Below, in pieces: positions 47,808 to 57,735 of a stretch of 64,000 nucleotides of DNA. Both the position numbers and the translations under genes were made by a program. Source of the DNA: Phycisphaerae bacterium (GTDB taxonomy: Bacteria; Planctomycetota; Phycisphaerae; UBA1845). Numbering within the stretch: the stretch's first letter is position 1; each line of letters begins with the position of its first letter. Under the pieces are notes generated by a model, which did not search any database, was not told where the DNA came from, and was given only the letters and a program-made list of their open reading frames with translations. The DNA lies in assembly GCA_024102815.1 (NCBI GenBank), contig JAGFJJ010000010.1, positions 99,423 through 163,422 of the forward strand, written 5' to 3'.

Positions 47808-48431
47808 ATGTCTCAGGAATGGTCGCGCGTTCAGCCGCGAAGTACGATCATTTTCGCCATGTTGTTCGCATGTGCGTCGTTTGGCCATCGCGCATGGGGT
47901 GATGACGAAGTCAAGCTCCCGGTGCCCGAGTTGGCCGTCTTCCAGGAAATGATCGGCTCCTGGGATGTGACCGAACGCCACCTCGACAAGAACGGGCAGG
48001 AATCCGCGGTCGCCAAGGGAACTGAAGAAGTTCTTTGGGAACTGGACCAGCGCGCCATTCGCCGCGTATATGCCACCTCCACCAACTGGCGAGCCTATCG
48101 CGCCATCGGCTTCCTCGCATGGAACGAAGCAACCCAGCGACTTGAGGGCACTTGGTTTGACAACGCATCGCGCAACGGGCCGACCCTGGTCACCGGCCGC
48201 TGGGACCCCGTTGAGCGCACCTTCACGTACACACTTCGTGCCGTGGGCGATGACGGCTCCGCCATTATCCTGCGCGTCGTGGACCGATTCATCTCCGACA
48301 AGGAGCGGCAGGCCGTCACCTATCTCGTCGAAGGCGAAAAAACCACGAAACAACTGGAGGTTGAGTACAAGCGTCCTCCGCCGTGCCCCGGCGCTCATGC
48401 GGCGAGCATCGGCGAATTACCGGGCAAGTGA
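47808..48431 (+). CDS. Secreted DUF1579-like protein
   Basis: A 207-residue exported protein. The segment TIIFAMLFACASFGHRAWG is a signal peptide. The rest is a lipocalin-like beta barrel pattern (MIGSWDVTERHLDKNGQES, GFLAWNEATQRLEGTWFDNA, GRWDPVERTFTYTL) as in DUF1579 proteins, whose function is unknown. The ATG at 47808 has GGAG eight bases before it. Confidence 0.7.
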   Translation: MSQEWSRVQPRSTIIFAMLFACASFGHRAWGDDEVKLPVPELAVFQEMIGSWDVTERHLDKNGQESAVAKGTEEVLWELDQRAIRRVYATSTNWRAYRAIGFLAWNEATQRLEGTWFDNASRNGPTLVTGRWDPVERTFTYTLRAVGDDGSAIILRVVDRFISDKERQAVTYLVEGEKTTKQLEVEYKRPPPCPGAHAASIGELPGK

Positions 48432-48672
48432 ACCACGTCGCCCGTCGCCGTTCCCCGCCGTGCAATCCCCGCAAGCGACCCGCCCCGCCCGCCGATATCA
48501 CTCGGAACAGTACCGTCTTGGCGTTATCCGCCGTTCGCGCTACGATTCTTGACGACGGCTACATCGGGCGCGATGCTGTCGATCTGGAGGGAAGTCGGAG
48601 TCGGTATTCCGACGGCGGCTCAGCTTGTGCCGTTTCAATTGAGGTCGATCCGAAAACGGGGGACCGCTGAAC

Positions 48673-49554
48673 ATGCGGGTTCGCGAACCGGTTGTAGCCG
48701 GGCAATTCTACCCAGCCGATCCCGAGCGCTGTCGCGCCGACGTCGACGCGCTGCTGCAAGCGGTCGCGGCGGCGGAAACGGCCTCGCCGGATCAGGATCC
48801 GGTGGGCGGACTCGTTCCCCACGCGGGCTGGATGTACAGCGGCGCACTCGCCGCGGCGGTCCTCGCCCGGCTTGCGTTTAACCGGCAACCGCAGGTGGTC
48901 GTCCTGTTCGGAGGTGTCCACCGTAGCCGAGGGCGTCAAGCGGCCATGTTCGGTGACGGGCGCTGGGAGACGCCGCTGGGGCCTGCAATCGTCGACGCCC
49001 GTCTTGCGGAGCGCGTCCTGGGACATTCCAACCTCATTCTCGACGACCCGTATGCACACGAGGATGAACATTCCATCGAGGTGCAGATGCCCCTCGTCGT
49101 GCGCCTCTTCCCCGAAGCCAGGGTGTTGCCCATCATGGTCCCGCCCATTGCCGACGCTCATGAGGTGGGCGAGGCCGTCGCGCGGACTCTGACGGCCTAT
49201 CGCTACGATGCGGTGGTCGTGGGGACGACGGACCTGACGCACTACGGACCGGCCTACGGCTTCACGCCGCGCGGTGTCGGATTGAAGGCCCGAGCCTGGG
49301 CCAAGGATGAGAACGACCGGCGCTTCATCAGCCTCGTGTGCGACATGCAGGATCGGGAGGTCGTGGGGGAGGCCGCTGCGCACCGCAACGCTTGCAGCAG
49401 CGGGGCGACGGCGGCGACTATCGCGGCCTGTCGGAAGTTGGGTGCCGAATCCGGCCGACTGCTGCACCATACGACCAGCGCCGAAATAACACTGGCCAAG
49501 TTCGGGTCTCAGGCGGAGGACTCGGTGGGCTACGCCGGTATTCTCTTCGCGTAA
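48673..49554 (+). CDS. amrB: MEMO-family protein (AmmeMemoRadiSam system protein B)
   Basis: A 293-residue MEMO homologue: REPVVAGQFYPADPERCRAD, GLVPHAGWMYSGALAAAVL, EHSIEVQMPLVVRLFP and TTDLTHYG. The conserved His residues bind metal in related dioxygenases. In many bacteria it occurs with AMMECR1 and a radical-SAM protein, but neither is adjacent here. Biochemical role is not established. It lies before serA. Confidence 0.9.
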   Translation: MRVREPVVAGQFYPADPERCRADVDALLQAVAAAETASPDQDPVGGLVPHAGWMYSGALAAAVLARLAFNRQPQVVVLFGGVHRSRGRQAAMFGDGRWETPLGPAIVDARLAERVLGHSNLILDDPYAHEDEHSIEVQMPLVVRLFPEARVLPIMVPPIADAHEVGEAVARTLTAYRYDAVVVGTTDLTHYGPAYGFTPRGVGLKARAWAKDENDRRFISLVCDMQDREVVGEAAAHRNACSSGATAATIAACRKLGAESGRLLHHTTSAEITLAKFGSQAEDSVGYAGILFA

Positions 49555-49668
49555 TGGAGCAACCGTTGCGGCGGGCATGTATCGCCGGACGGATGAAGGA
49601 CCGTTTTCAGAACGAATCCCAGGAGTGCGGGTACGGTGCCCAGCCCACCGTGCCTGATTGAAGTTGCC

Positions 49669-51264
49669 ATGCCCCACATACTCGTCGCCGACAATATCGC
49701 CGAGACCGGACTTCAACGGCTCAAGAGCAGCCCGCAGATTACCTTCGACGTCCGCAAGGGTCTGTCTCCGGCGGAACTGGCCGAGGTCATCGGCGGCTAC
49801 GACGGCGTGCTCATTCGTTCGGGCGTCCAGATCAACCGCGAGGCACTCGCCCGGCCCGGGCAGCTCATGGCCATTGCCCGCGCCGGTGTCGGTGTGGACA
49901 ACGTCGATGTTGCCGCGGCAACAGCCGCCGGCGTGCTCGTGCTGAACACGCCGGATGCCAACACCATCTCCACCGCGGAGCACACCTTCGCCATGATGCT
50001 GGCCTTGCACCGCCGAATACCCGAAGCGCATCAGCACGTCCTGAGCCGGCAATGGAAACGATCCAGTCTCGAAGGCCACCAGCTTGCGGGATCCACCTTG
50101 GGCATCGTCGGTCTGGGGCGCATCGGCCAGGCCGTCGCCCACCGTGCGTTGGCGTTTGAAATGAATGTGATCGCCTTCGACCCGTTCGTGAAGCTCGATG
50201 CGGCGCTCGACGGCCAGGTCGGCCTGATGCCTGATCTTCCCAGTCTGCTTGCGGCGTCCGATTGCGTCACACTCCACGCCACGCTCACGAATCAAACGCA
50301 GCACATGATCGGGCCTGAGGAATTGGCTGCCATGAAGCCCGGGTCGCGCCTCGTCAACTGCGCTCGCGGCCCGCTTGTCGATGAGACGGCGCTGGCCGCC
50401 GCGTTGAAGTCCGGCCACCTCGCCGGTGCTGCCGTGGACGTGTATGAACACGAACCACCGCGCGACAGCCCCCTGCTGGATGCCCCCAACGTCGTCCTCT
50501 CGCCGCACCTCGCCGCGTCGACCGCGGAGGCCCAGGCGCGCGTCTCGCTGGACGCGGTGGACGCCCTGCTCGCCTACCTGCTCCGCGGAGAGATTCGCTC
50601 GGCCGTCAACGTATCCGACCTTCCCGCCACGCTCACGCCCCGAGCCCGTGGTTTTGTCGATCTGGCCTTCCGCATGGGCACGATTATCTCCCCGTGGTGC
50701 GCGGAGGGCGTTGAGCGCATCCGCGTAACGCTCTACTCCGAGCCGCTTCACGAAATCGCCCACACCGTTGCCGCACAGACCCTGGCCGCCGTGCTTACGC
50801 CCCATCTCGATGTCCGCGTGAATCTGGTCAACGCCATGGATATTGCCAGGCGGCGCGGCATCGTCGTCGATCACCTCGCACATTCCGTGGCCGCCAGCCG
50901 CGCCGAATCGATCCACATCCTCGTGGAAGCGCGTGGTCAGCGCCATGAGATTGAAGGAACCGTCTATGCCGATGGCCGACCGCGCGTGCTGGCCATCAAC
51001 GGATACCGTATGGAGATCGTCCCCGCGGGACCGATCGTGATGATCTTCAATGATGATTCGCCGGGCGCGATCGGTCTGGTCGGTCGAACACTGGGTGAGG
51101 CAGGGATCAACATTGCCAACATGGCGCTTTCGCGCCGCGGGCGGCACGCGCTGATGGTCTTGGCACTCGATACACCCCTGCCGGCGGAGGCGCGCGAAGC
51201 ACTCGTCGCCCAACGACCTCCGATCAATGGCGTGCGCAGTGTCATGCTTCCGCCCGAGAGTTGA
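49669..51264 (+). CDS. serA: D-3-phosphoglycerate dehydrogenase
   Basis: First step of serine synthesis, NAD-dependent oxidation of 3-phosphoglycerate. The 531-residue protein has the long form: substrate and NAD domains (LGIVGLGRIGQAVA, the Arg in LVNCARGPLVDE, His in LSPHLAAST), an allosteric-substrate-binding domain and a C-terminal ACT domain (VMIFNDDSPGAIGLVGRTLG). The ATG at 49669 is the normal family start (PHILVADNI); a GTG at 49636 with AGGAG upstream is the alternative. Confidence 0.95.
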   Translation: MPHILVADNIAETGLQRLKSSPQITFDVRKGLSPAELAEVIGGYDGVLIRSGVQINREALARPGQLMAIARAGVGVDNVDVAAATAAGVLVLNTPDANTISTAEHTFAMMLALHRRIPEAHQHVLSRQWKRSSLEGHQLAGSTLGIVGLGRIGQAVAHRALAFEMNVIAFDPFVKLDAALDGQVGLMPDLPSLLAASDCVTLHATLTNQTQHMIGPEELAAMKPGSRLVNCARGPLVDETALAAALKSGHLAGAAVDVYEHEPPRDSPLLDAPNVVLSPHLAASTAEAQARVSLDAVDALLAYLLRGEIRSAVNVSDLPATLTPRARGFVDLAFRMGTIISPWCAEGVERIRVTLYSEPLHEIAHTVAAQTLAAVLTPHLDVRVNLVNAMDIARRRGIVVDHLAHSVAASRAESIHILVEARGQRHEIEGTVYADGRPRVLAINGYRMEIVPAGPIVMIFNDDSPGAIGLVGRTLGEAGINIANMALSRRGRHALMVLALDTPLPAEAREALVAQRPPINGVRSVMLPPES

Positions 51265-51326
51265 CACCGGCAGAGCCCGCGGCAACCGTTTCCCGTTGGC
51301 ACCGCGCCGTTCCGGAGTCAGTAGAT

Positions 51327-52331
51327 ATGAACGAGAAGCAGCTACTGGCCGTCGGTCTCGACCTCGGCGGCACGAACATCAAGGCCGGCCTCGTCGATCA
51401 CAAGGGAGCGATCATCCAGCGCTTGGACCGCCCCAGCGATGCCGCCCGCGGTCCCGAAGCGGTGATCAAAGACCTCATCACCGCGGCCCGAACGATCGTC
51501 GAATCCGCCCCGGACGGCTGGAACCAGGTCGCCGGCGTGGGTATCGGCTCACCGGGTCCGCTCAGCCCCCGCAAGGGGCGCATCGCGAAAATGGCCAACC
51601 TCCCCGGCTGGAACGATGTCCCCCTTCGCGATCGAATCGCTGACGCACTCGGCTGCGACGTTCACCTCGACAACGATGCCAACCTCGCGGCATTCGGAGA
51701 GTACTGGGTCCACCGCGATCGGCATCCCGAGGATATGGTTCTGCTCACGCTTGGAACCGGCGTCGGCGTCGGTGCGATCATCGAAGGCCGGGTCCTGCAC
51801 GGCCACTTTGAGAACGCCGCCGAGCTGGGCCACATGATCGTCCAGGTGAACGGCCTGCCCTGCCCCTGCGGGCAGCGCGGTTGCCTCGAACAGTACGCTT
51901 CCGCCTCGGCGCTGGGACGCCGCGCCCGGCAGGCCCTCGTTGACGGCGAAGCGTCTTCCCTGCGGGAGCGACTCGATCATGGCCAGGAGATTGCCGCCGA
52001 ACACGTCGAACGCGCCGCGAAGGACGGCGACGGCCTCGCCTGCCGCCTGTGGGATGAAGCCTGCCTCAATCTCGCCGTCGCCGTCATCAACATCCAGCAC
52101 GGCTACAACCCTGCCCGCGTCGTGCTTGGCGGCGGGCTCAGCCGCGCCGGCGACTTTCTTGTCAACGGCGTTCGCAAGCACCTGCAAGACCAGCGCTGGC
52201 GGCTGTTCGATGACGTTCCGGAAATCGCCCTCGCCAAGCTCGGCTATGACGCCGGGGTCATCGGCGCGGCCGCGCTGGTCTGGAAGAGCCGGGAGAGCCT
52301 GACGAAGCCGACCATCGGCGGCAAGATGTGA
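51327..52331 (+). CDS. ROK-family sugar kinase (glucokinase-like)
   Basis: Phosphorylates a hexose, most likely glucose. The 334-residue protein has the phosphate loop VGLDLGGTNIKAG (residues 9-21), GVGIGSPGPLSP, catalytic Asp117 in LDNDAN, LTLGTGVGVGAI and the ROK zinc site CPCGQRGCLEQY (Cys179, 181, 186). The ATG at 51327 has GGAG about ten bases upstream; the frame starts at 51261, inside serA. It follows serA by about 60 bases. Confidence 0.9.
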   Translation: MNEKQLLAVGLDLGGTNIKAGLVDHKGAIIQRLDRPSDAARGPEAVIKDLITAARTIVESAPDGWNQVAGVGIGSPGPLSPRKGRIAKMANLPGWNDVPLRDRIADALGCDVHLDNDANLAAFGEYWVHRDRHPEDMVLLTLGTGVGVGAIIEGRVLHGHFENAAELGHMIVQVNGLPCPCGQRGCLEQYASASALGRRARQALVDGEASSLRERLDHGQEIAAEHVERAAKDGDGLACRLWDEACLNLAVAVINIQHGYNPARVVLGGGLSRAGDFLVNGVRKHLQDQRWRLFDDVPEIALAKLGYDAGVIGAAALVWKSRESLTKPTIGGKM

Positions 52332-52342
52332 TCGTGGGCCCC

Positions 52343-52762
52343 TTACGGGCGGATGTCGATCGCCTTTTCACGAAACTCGAACGCGCGTTCCGTCAGCTCG
52401 TCTCGATCCGGCGCCGTCGCGGGCGCCAGAACGAATTCCCGCTCGTGAACATCGTGAATCCGTCCCGGCCAGAGAACTTCCGCGAAGAAGTCGGCGGGGA
52501 TCGTCTGGTACCACGGCGCAGGAACTTTCCAGCTTGTCTTCAGTGTCTCGTAGCCCTCCTTGCGGAGGACGACGTCGTAATCGCCGTACCATGTAAAATC
52601 GACTTCGGTCGGAGAGCGGCCGATCTCCTGATCGTTCAGAACCACCAGCGCTCCGGGCGGAGACGTGGTAATCTTGAGCGTACGACGGACGCAGCCGGCC
52701 GTGGCAACCGCACCCACCGCAATCAATATCACTGTTGACAACTGCGCGACTCTTGCCGTCAT
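52343..52762 (-). CDS. PEGA-domain lipoprotein
   Basis: A 139-residue exported lipoprotein. The signal peptide VILIAVGAVATAGC ends in a lipobox Cys. A PEGA domain follows: ITTSPPGALVVLNDQEIGRS and YDVVLRKEGYETLKTSW. PEGA domains occur on cell-surface proteins and probably bind other proteins or peptidoglycan. The ATG at 52762 opens the signal peptide; the longer frame reaches into the upstream gene. It starts 17 bases after the phosphoesterase stop. Confidence 0.78.
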   Translation of the reverse strand: MTARVAQLSTVILIAVGAVATAGCVRRTLKITTSPPGALVVLNDQEIGRSPTEVDFTWYGDYDVVLRKEGYETLKTSWKVPAPWYQTIPADFFAEVLWPGRIHDVHEREFVLAPATAPDRDELTERAFEFREKAIDIRP

Positions 52763-52779
52763 TTCGTATGCACCATTCC

Positions 52780-53259
52780 CTAACCGGGGAGTTCGATAAT
52801 CTCCGCGCTCGGTCCCTCGGTGTTGAGGATTGCCACGGTGCACCGCCCATGCACCCATCCACAGCACTCCCCGGGATTGAGCATGAGCCGCCCATCCTGT
52901 TCGCGATTGACCACTTCGTGCGTGTGCCCCGTGATAACGATTTCCGCCGCGGCGACATCCTGTTCGCTGCACCAGTCGATGAAATGATGAACCAGGATTT
53001 TCCGCCCGCCCAGTTCCAGCTTGAGCGGACCATCCTGAATCTTCGGCAGTTTCTTCTTCAATCCGTCGCGCTCGCCGTCGTTGTTGCCGTAGACGACATG
53101 GGTCGGACCCGCGAATCGGACCAGCCGATCGGCCGCGAAGGGAGCAACGATGTCGCCCGCATGGATGACCGCGTCCACGCCCGCCCGGCGAAAGACCTCC
53201 ATCGCGGCATCCATCGTCGGCAGTCGATCATGCGTATCTGCGATCACACCAATCAGCAC
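52780..53259 (-). CDS. YfcE/MJ0936-type metallophosphoesterase
   Basis: A 159-residue calcineurin-like phosphodiesterase. Metal motifs are GVIADTHDR, HAGDI, VYGNNDGE and VITGHTHE, in the order of the YfcE/MJ0936 family. The start is GTG at 53259, nine bases after GGAGG; no ATG lies near the family start. It is the middle gene of a minus-strand CBS-phosphoesterase-PEGA run. Natural substrate is unknown. Confidence 0.85.
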   Translation of the reverse strand: MLIGVIADTHDRLPTMDAAMEVFRRAGVDAVIHAGDIVAPFAADRLVRFAGPTHVVYGNNDGERDGLKKKLPKIQDGPLKLELGGRKILVHHFIDWCSEQDVAAAEIVITGHTHEVVNREQDGRLMLNPGECCGWVHGRCTVAILNTEGPSAEIIELPG

Positions 53260-53314
53260 GACGCTCCACCTCCCTGCTTGGTCTTCTTGGGCCGATTTCG
53301 CAACCAGACCGGCC

Positions 53315-53749
53315 TCAGCTCCATCCGTGAAGATACTCGTGCAGATACTCGATCGTGGTCTGCTTTTCGGCCGCCTCCGTCGCCAGGATGTCACCCGACG
53401 AGATCAAACCGTGAAGTCGGCCTTCCTCCACCACCGGCAAATGGCGAATATGCTTGGCCGTCATGATGCCGCGGCATTCACTCAGCGCCGTGTCCCTGCG
53501 ACAGCAGAACATGGGCGTGGACATCAAATCGCCCACCTTCACACTCGAAGCATCCTTGCCGGCGGCCACGACCCGCGTCAGTACATCCCGCTCGGTGAAA
53601 ATACCGACGACCCGATCGCCGGCGGTCACCACGACGGCGCCGATGCGGCGCTGATTCATCAGCTTGGCGGCGTCGAGAACGGTGCTGTCTCGATCTACGG
53701 TCGCGACGTCGGTTCCCTTGCGGTCAAGAATGGTCTGGGCGGTCGGCAT
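53315..53749 (-). CDS. CBS-domain protein
   Basis: A 144-residue protein made of two CBS motifs: NQRRIGAVVVTAGDRVVGIFTERDVLTRVV and TAKHIRHLPVVEEGRLHGLISSGDIL. CBS pairs bind adenosine nucleotides and sense energy state. The ATG at 53749 has GGAG seven bases before it; the open frame to 53929 is unrelated. It heads the run with the phosphoesterase and PEGA genes. Confidence 0.88.
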   Translation of the reverse strand: MPTAQTILDRKGTDVATVDRDSTVLDAAKLMNQRRIGAVVVTAGDRVVGIFTERDVLTRVVAAGKDASSVKVGDLMSTPMFCCRRDTALSECRGIMTAKHIRHLPVVEEGRLHGLISSGDILATEAAEKQTTIEYLHEYLHGWS

Positions 53750-53906
53750 GGACGGTCTCCGCAGCGGAAGGGCTCGGACCGGCGGGAGCGCTTCGCGCCG
53801 CGTCCGATCCGGCATTTCTTTTTCCGAGAAGTCGACCCTACTGTCAAGCGCGACGTGCGACAGCCACGACGCGCCATGGCACCGGTGCCCCGGCGCATAA
53901 TCCGGC

Positions 53907-55025
53907 CTAGGCGCCGATGTAACGGGCATACAACGATCTCGCCCGTTCGGGACTGTCGGTACCCTTGATAATCGCCCGGCCGTCCGGAAACAGCGTCAAC
54001 TCACATTCCTCGACGGTCGCGCGCAGCATGTAACGATTGACCCGCAACGAACGCTCCGCCACGGGTCTCAGTTTCGCCGCGATTCGCTCCAGGTCGAACT
54101 CGCGCTCCGTCGGCGCGCTCGCGGTCGTCGCACCGTGGCCGAGTTCCGTCGGCGGATGAATCTGCACGGCATTTCGCCCGCAGAGCGTCGTCGTGAACGG
54201 CGAGCGCCGTCCTTGCAGGTACTCGAATGCTCTCCGTCCGCAGCACGGACAATCCGGGCGGCGGGCGCTCAACATATTGATGGAAGTGAATCGCCCAGAC
54301 CACGCATCGATCTTGATCAGCCTGCGGTGCAGCGCATCGCGCCGGCCGGCCAGGATCTTCATGGCTTCCATCGCCTGCAATGAAGCAACGATCTGCACGG
54401 CCGGAGCAAGGACCCCCACCGTGTCGCACGTGGGCGTCAGTTCCGCCGCGGGCGCTTCCTCGAACACGCAGCGCAGACAAGGCGTCTCATCCGGCAGAAA
54501 GGCCATGACCAGCCCCGATGCCCCGATCGCCCCGCCGTAAACCCACGGCACCCCGCTCTTGAAGGCGAGGTCATTCAGCAGGTAGCGCGTTTCGAAATTG
54601 TCGGTGCCGTCCAGGATCAAATCGGCTCCCTCGGCCAGGCGCTCGATGTTGCCGGGGACGACGTCGGTCACTACGCCTTCGATCGTCACGCTGGAATTGA
54701 CGCGCCGTAACTTGCGAGCCGCGGCTTCGGCCTTGGGCAAACCCTCGGAGATGTCCTGCTCATCGAACAGGAATTGCCGCTGAAGATTGGAGAGCTCGAT
54801 GAAATCGCGATCACATATTCGCACTCGTCCGACGCCGGCCCGGACGAGCGTCCCGGCCAGTGTGCATCCCAGCGCTCCGCAACCGACCAGCAGCACCGAG
54901 GAAGCAACGAGGCGCCGTTGTCCGGATTCGCCGATTTCCCCATAGAGCAAATGCGCCGCGTACCGCGCGTCCCCAACGGGACTTGCGAGATCCGAGGCCG
55001 AATCATCTACAGGCATTGCCGACAT
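53907..55025 (-). CDS. ThiF/MoeB-type E1-like adenylyltransferase
   Basis: A 372-residue enzyme that adenylates the C-terminus of a ubiquitin-like sulfur carrier such as ThiS or MoaD. Landmarks: LLVGCGALGCTLA nucleotide site, DFIELSNLQRQFLF with the catalytic Arg, DGTDNFETRYLLND, PCLRC and CPCC as the zinc site, and TPTCDTVGVLAP with the conserved Cys. About 90 residues follow the E1 core, without rhodanese features. No carrier gene is near. Function in thiamine or molybdopterin synthesis is not decided. Confidence 0.82.
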   Translation of the reverse strand: MSAMPVDDSASDLASPVGDARYAAHLLYGEIGESGQRRLVASSVLLVGCGALGCTLAGTLVRAGVGRVRICDRDFIELSNLQRQFLFDEQDISEGLPKAEAAARKLRRVNSSVTIEGVVTDVVPGNIERLAEGADLILDGTDNFETRYLLNDLAFKSGVPWVYGGAIGASGLVMAFLPDETPCLRCVFEEAPAAELTPTCDTVGVLAPAVQIVASLQAMEAMKILAGRRDALHRRLIKIDAWSGRFTSINMLSARRPDCPCCGRRAFEYLQGRRSPFTTTLCGRNAVQIHPPTELGHGATTASAPTEREFDLERIAAKLRPVAERSLRVNRYMLRATVEECELTLFPDGRAIIKGTDSPERARSLYARYIGA

Positions 55026-55171
55026 TCAAGGGCACCCAAAACACCTGTTTGGCAGTTCATATTGACCTGCCCGGTGGCAGACGTCTGGTCCTTGTCCGCT
55101 GTATAAGGGAGGTTGAGTGGCTTCTGACATCTGGCCGCCTGATATACAAATAGGGTATGCCAGTAAGAGCA

Positions 55172-55858
55172 TCAACGCGATTTTGGGGGGGTCTTGCGCG
55201 GACGGAGGTCGTCCAGCCGGATGACTTCTTCGTCATCCGTACGGGCGCCGAGATGGCGTCTTGAAGGTCGTCGCGAGCGACTGGATTCCGGTTTCTCGAA
55301 AACAATCGGGTCGGCCGCCTGCGAGTCATCCGGGCTAGCCTGGTCGGACACATCGATCTCCACGGCCCCGTCGGTCTTGCGGAGCTCGCCGATTTCCCGC
55401 AGTTGCTCGGCCTGGTCTTGCACCTCTTCCGCCTCGACGTCTTCCGCCGGTAGCGTCGAAAAATCGAGAATGGTTCGAAGCCCCGACACCGCCAGCATCA
55501 GGCCCAGAATGAGATAGACGATCGGCCCCAGCGACAGCCCAGCGCCAACCAGCATGATCGCCCCGCCGAGGACGATCCCCAATCCCACCAGGGTCGAGGT
55601 CAGTCCCTCTGCAAGAAGGGCATAGGCCGTCCCGAAACAGCAGCCCACCGCCGCGCTGAGCAGGAGCAGCCCGCCTATCCGGAGACTGAATACGAAGATC
55701 TTCGATCCCGCGACAAATGTCTCGTTCCCCGCGGCACCACCGAATACGAAAAAGCCGAAGAAGATCATCAGGGCTGCGGTCAGCGCGCACGCCCCCGTGT
55801 GCTGGCGCACGTAGGCTTCGACGTCGATGACTTCAACGTGATCAGAAAACTGCGACAC
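55172..55858 (-). CDS. Membrane protein of unknown function
   Basis: A 228-residue protein with a cytoplasmic N-terminus, about four hydrophobic helices (ALTAALMIFFGFFVFGG, GGLLLLSAAVGCCFGTAYAL, LVGLGIVLGGAIMLVGAGLS, LGPIVYLILGLMLAVSGL) and a long charged C-terminal tail ending in basic residues. No family is recognised. The start is GTG with GAGG five bases before it. Confidence 0.6.
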   Translation of the reverse strand: MSQFSDHVEVIDVEAYVRQHTGACALTAALMIFFGFFVFGGAAGNETFVAGSKIFVFSLRIGGLLLLSAAVGCCFGTAYALLAEGLTSTLVGLGIVLGGAIMLVGAGLSLGPIVYLILGLMLAVSGLRTILDFSTLPAEDVEAEEVQDQAEQLREIGELRKTDGAVEIDVSDQASPDDSQAADPIVFEKPESSRSRRPSRRHLGARTDDEEVIRLDDLRPRKTPPKSR

Positions 55859-55904
55859 GATGTCCTCGAATCTCGTCGTCGAACTGCATATGACAAGTGC
55901 CGCG

Positions 55905-56372
55905 TTAATCCGCGGACTCGTCTTTCCCGCGGACGGTCAGCACGGGGCACTCGGCCTTGCGCACCACCTTTTCCGTCGTGCTCCCCAGAAGTGCATGGGC
56001 AAATGCCCCGCGGCCGTGCGTGGCCATCACGATCAGGTCGATCTCGTGCTCCCGCGCGAAGGCAATGATCTCCGCAAACGGGCGCCCCACTCCGATATGC
56101 ACCAGCGCTTCGCGCTTCACGTCCGACAGGAACTTCGCCTTGAAATCCAGCATGCGTTCCCTGGCCAGCTCCAGCAACTCTTCCGGCGGAGGACCGACCG
56201 GGATGCTTTCCGGCCCCATGCCGCTCCAATACTGGTAGGCCTCATCCAGGATATACAGGGCGTGAAGCTGGGCATCGAAGGTGCGGGCCAGTTCCACCGC
56301 GTAGGGCGCGGCCTGCATGGACACGTCCGAAAAGTCCGTCGGAAAGAGGATGTTCGAAAAGCGGATAGACAT
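55905..56372 (-). CDS. Universal stress protein (UspA family)
   Basis: A 155-residue single UspA domain. It starts FSNILFPTDFSDVSMQAAP and ends with the ATP-binding pattern GRGAFAHALLGSTTEKVVRKA and CPVLTV. The family binds ATP and is induced by stress. It lies 46 bases upstream of the membrane-protein gene and divergent from lipA. Confidence 0.92.
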   Translation of the reverse strand: MSIRFSNILFPTDFSDVSMQAAPYAVELARTFDAQLHALYILDEAYQYWSGMGPESIPVGPPPEELLELARERMLDFKAKFLSDVKREALVHIGVGRPFAEIIAFAREHEIDLIVMATHGRGAFAHALLGSTTEKVVRKAECPVLTVRGKDESAD

Positions 56373-56620
56373 GAGACGTGACGCTCCGGGCTTCCCTGCC
56401 GAACGGCCGGCGTCGACACACCTGTCATCCTACGGTAACCGACGGATTCGGTCAAACCGCAACTGGCCGAGCCGTACCGTTTTCTTATACAATCCTCGAA
56501 ACGCCCGGCCGCCGAAAATGACTCCCGCACGGGTCATTTCGCAGGCCGTAAAGATCGAAAACGACGCAGTCATACGAAGCCCGAACTGCGTCGGCGCAGC
56601 CTCTGACAATCGAGAATCCC

Positions 56621-57544
56621 ATGGTGGAACTGAACGTTCTTTCATCAGATCCTTCCCCTCCGAAGCGGCGACTCCCCTCCTGGCTCAAGCGGCCCGTGCC
56701 CTCCGGGGACTTCGGACACACCCGCGGCGTCGTCGCCGAGAGCGGCGTGGCCACGGTTTGCCAGGAAGCCCGCTGTCCCAACCTCTCCGAATGCTGGTCC
56801 AAGCGACACGCGACGTTCATGATCCTCGGCGACAAGTGTACGCGGCGATGTCATTATTGCGCGGTCGATACCGCTCGCCCCGAGCCCCCCGCCGCCGACG
56901 AACCCGATCGACTCGGCGAAGCCGTCGCCCAGCTCAGCCTGCGACACGTCGTGCTCACGGCCGTGGCACGCGACGATTTGAAAGACGAAGGCGCGGGGCA
57001 TTACGCCGCGTGCGTTCGGGCGATTCATGAGCGATGTCCATCCACGACCGTCGAAGTCCTGCCGGCTGACATGCACGCGCGGCGCGACTGCATCCAGACG
57101 CTCTGCGACGCCGGGCCGGAGCTGTACAACCACAACATCGAAATGGTCGAGCGGCTGACGCCCGCTTTTCGTCCGCAGGGGAAATACCGCCGATCGATTG
57201 ATGTGCTCCGTATCGTCAAGGAGATTGCTCCGCACATTCTCACCAAGAGCGGCCTTATGGTCGGCCTGGGTGAAACGGTTGACGAACTTCACCAGACCTT
57301 CCGCGATCTGCGCGACGTCGACTGCGATGTGCTCACCATCGGGCAATACCTCCAACCCACCCTCGACGGCCACGCACCCGTGGCCCGCTACTACCGGCCG
57401 GAGGAGTTTGAAGAACTCGCCGCATTCGCTCGCGAACTGGGCTTCATCAGCGTGGCGGCGGGGCCCTTCGTGCGCTCCAGCTACAACGCCGGCGAGGTGT
57501 TCGAAGAAAGCCGCCGGCGTCGTAATTCCGAAGCGGTTTCTTAG
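56621..57544 (+). CDS. lipA: Lipoyl synthase
   Basis: Radical-SAM enzyme that inserts two sulfurs into octanoyl groups of lipoyl domains. The 307-residue protein has the auxiliary cluster CxxxxCxxxxxC (Cys47, 52, 58 in VCQEARCPNLSECW), the SAM cluster FMILGDKCTRRCHYC (Cys73, 77, 80) and the C-terminal FVRSSYNAGEV serine ligand. No lipB lies beside it. The ATG has only a weak ribosome site. Confidence 0.96.
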   Translation: MVELNVLSSDPSPPKRRLPSWLKRPVPSGDFGHTRGVVAESGVATVCQEARCPNLSECWSKRHATFMILGDKCTRRCHYCAVDTARPEPPAADEPDRLGEAVAQLSLRHVVLTAVARDDLKDEGAGHYAACVRAIHERCPSTTVEVLPADMHARRDCIQTLCDAGPELYNHNIEMVERLTPAFRPQGKYRRSIDVLRIVKEIAPHILTKSGLMVGLGETVDELHQTFRDLRDVDCDVLTIGQYLQPTLDGHAPVARYYRPEEFEELAAFARELGFISVAAGPFVRSSYNAGEVFEESRRRRNSEAVS

Positions 57545-57735
57545 TTGAACGACCAACTGAGAATTGCACGCAGGCACCATTTCTTCCTACCGTGGTGCAA
57601 ATCAATGGGCCGGAGTAGCCACGAAGCGACGAAGCCACGCATGGGAAGATAGGCAATAGGCAATTGGAAGAAGATCGGGGCATTCGGGTTTCTCCTTATC
57701 GGCACTAACGCGGTGCGGCACGGGCACCGGCGCGT

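Noticed and set aside
48559..51285. Minus-strand ORF of about 900 residues across the MEMO-family and serA genes
   Set aside because: Composition is His/Arg/Gly/Asp-rich as in antisense shadows, and two well-supported plus-strand genes occupy the same DNA.
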